Source of the DNA: Rhizobium sp.
GTDB taxonomy: Bacteria; Pseudomonadota; Alphaproteobacteria; Rhizobiales; Rhizobiaceae
Direction: 5' to 3'
Assembly: GCA_003527225.1 (NCBI GenBank)
Contig: DPXQ01000145.1
Span: forward strand, 1-6,032
DNA: 6,032 nt
Below the pieces are notes generated by a model, which did no database searches, was not told where the DNA came from, and was given only the letters and a program-made list of their open reading frames with translations. Positions within the stretch are counted from its first letter, which is position 1; every line of letters starts with the position of its first letter. This document shows positions 6,030 through 6,032 of this stretch, one piece after another. Position numbers and translations under genes: made by a program.

Positions 6030-6032
6030 GTT

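Overview
The window is GC-rich, compactly coded bacterial chromosome. Codon use, gene families and two promoters resembling the alphaproteobacterial general-stress (EcfG / RpoE2) consensus point to an alphaproteobacterium, probably Rhizobiales. That placement is an inference, because no rRNA or marker gene is present. I see no mobile element, CRISPR array, tRNA or rRNA, and base composition does not change abruptly anywhere.

Layout. (1) Positions 1-2434, + strand, hold the end of a tightly packed operon. It contains the C-terminal half of a PotB-like ABC permease, a complete PotC-like permease joined to it by an ATGA overlap, and, 3 bases further on, an iron-dependent alcohol dehydrogenase. 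The ATPase and solute-binding protein are presumably upstream, outside the window. The operon probably imports a small, polyamine-like or other cationic/organic substrate, with the dehydrogenase acting on an alcohol or aldehyde made from it. (2) Positions 2515-4163, - strand, hold a glutathione S-transferase followed 35 bases later by an FMN split-barrel (PNPOx-like) protein. A LysR regulator (4311-5207, +) is divergent from them across a 147-base control region. That region holds a 12-bp tandem repeat and a small palindrome over the regulator's ribosome binding site. (3) Positions 5208-6032 hold two small genes facing each other, a DUF2188-like protein (+) and a cytoplasmic BON-domain protein (-). 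Each is preceded, at the right distance, by a GAAC-N16/17-CGTT promoter of the EcfG type. An intrinsic-terminator-like hairpin with no obvious parent gene sits at the right edge.

Most of the window is ordinary. The most informative signals are the pair of stress-type promoters aimed at the two small convergent genes, and the structured divergent control region of the LysR/GST/PNPOx group. I found no evidence of a wholly new system.
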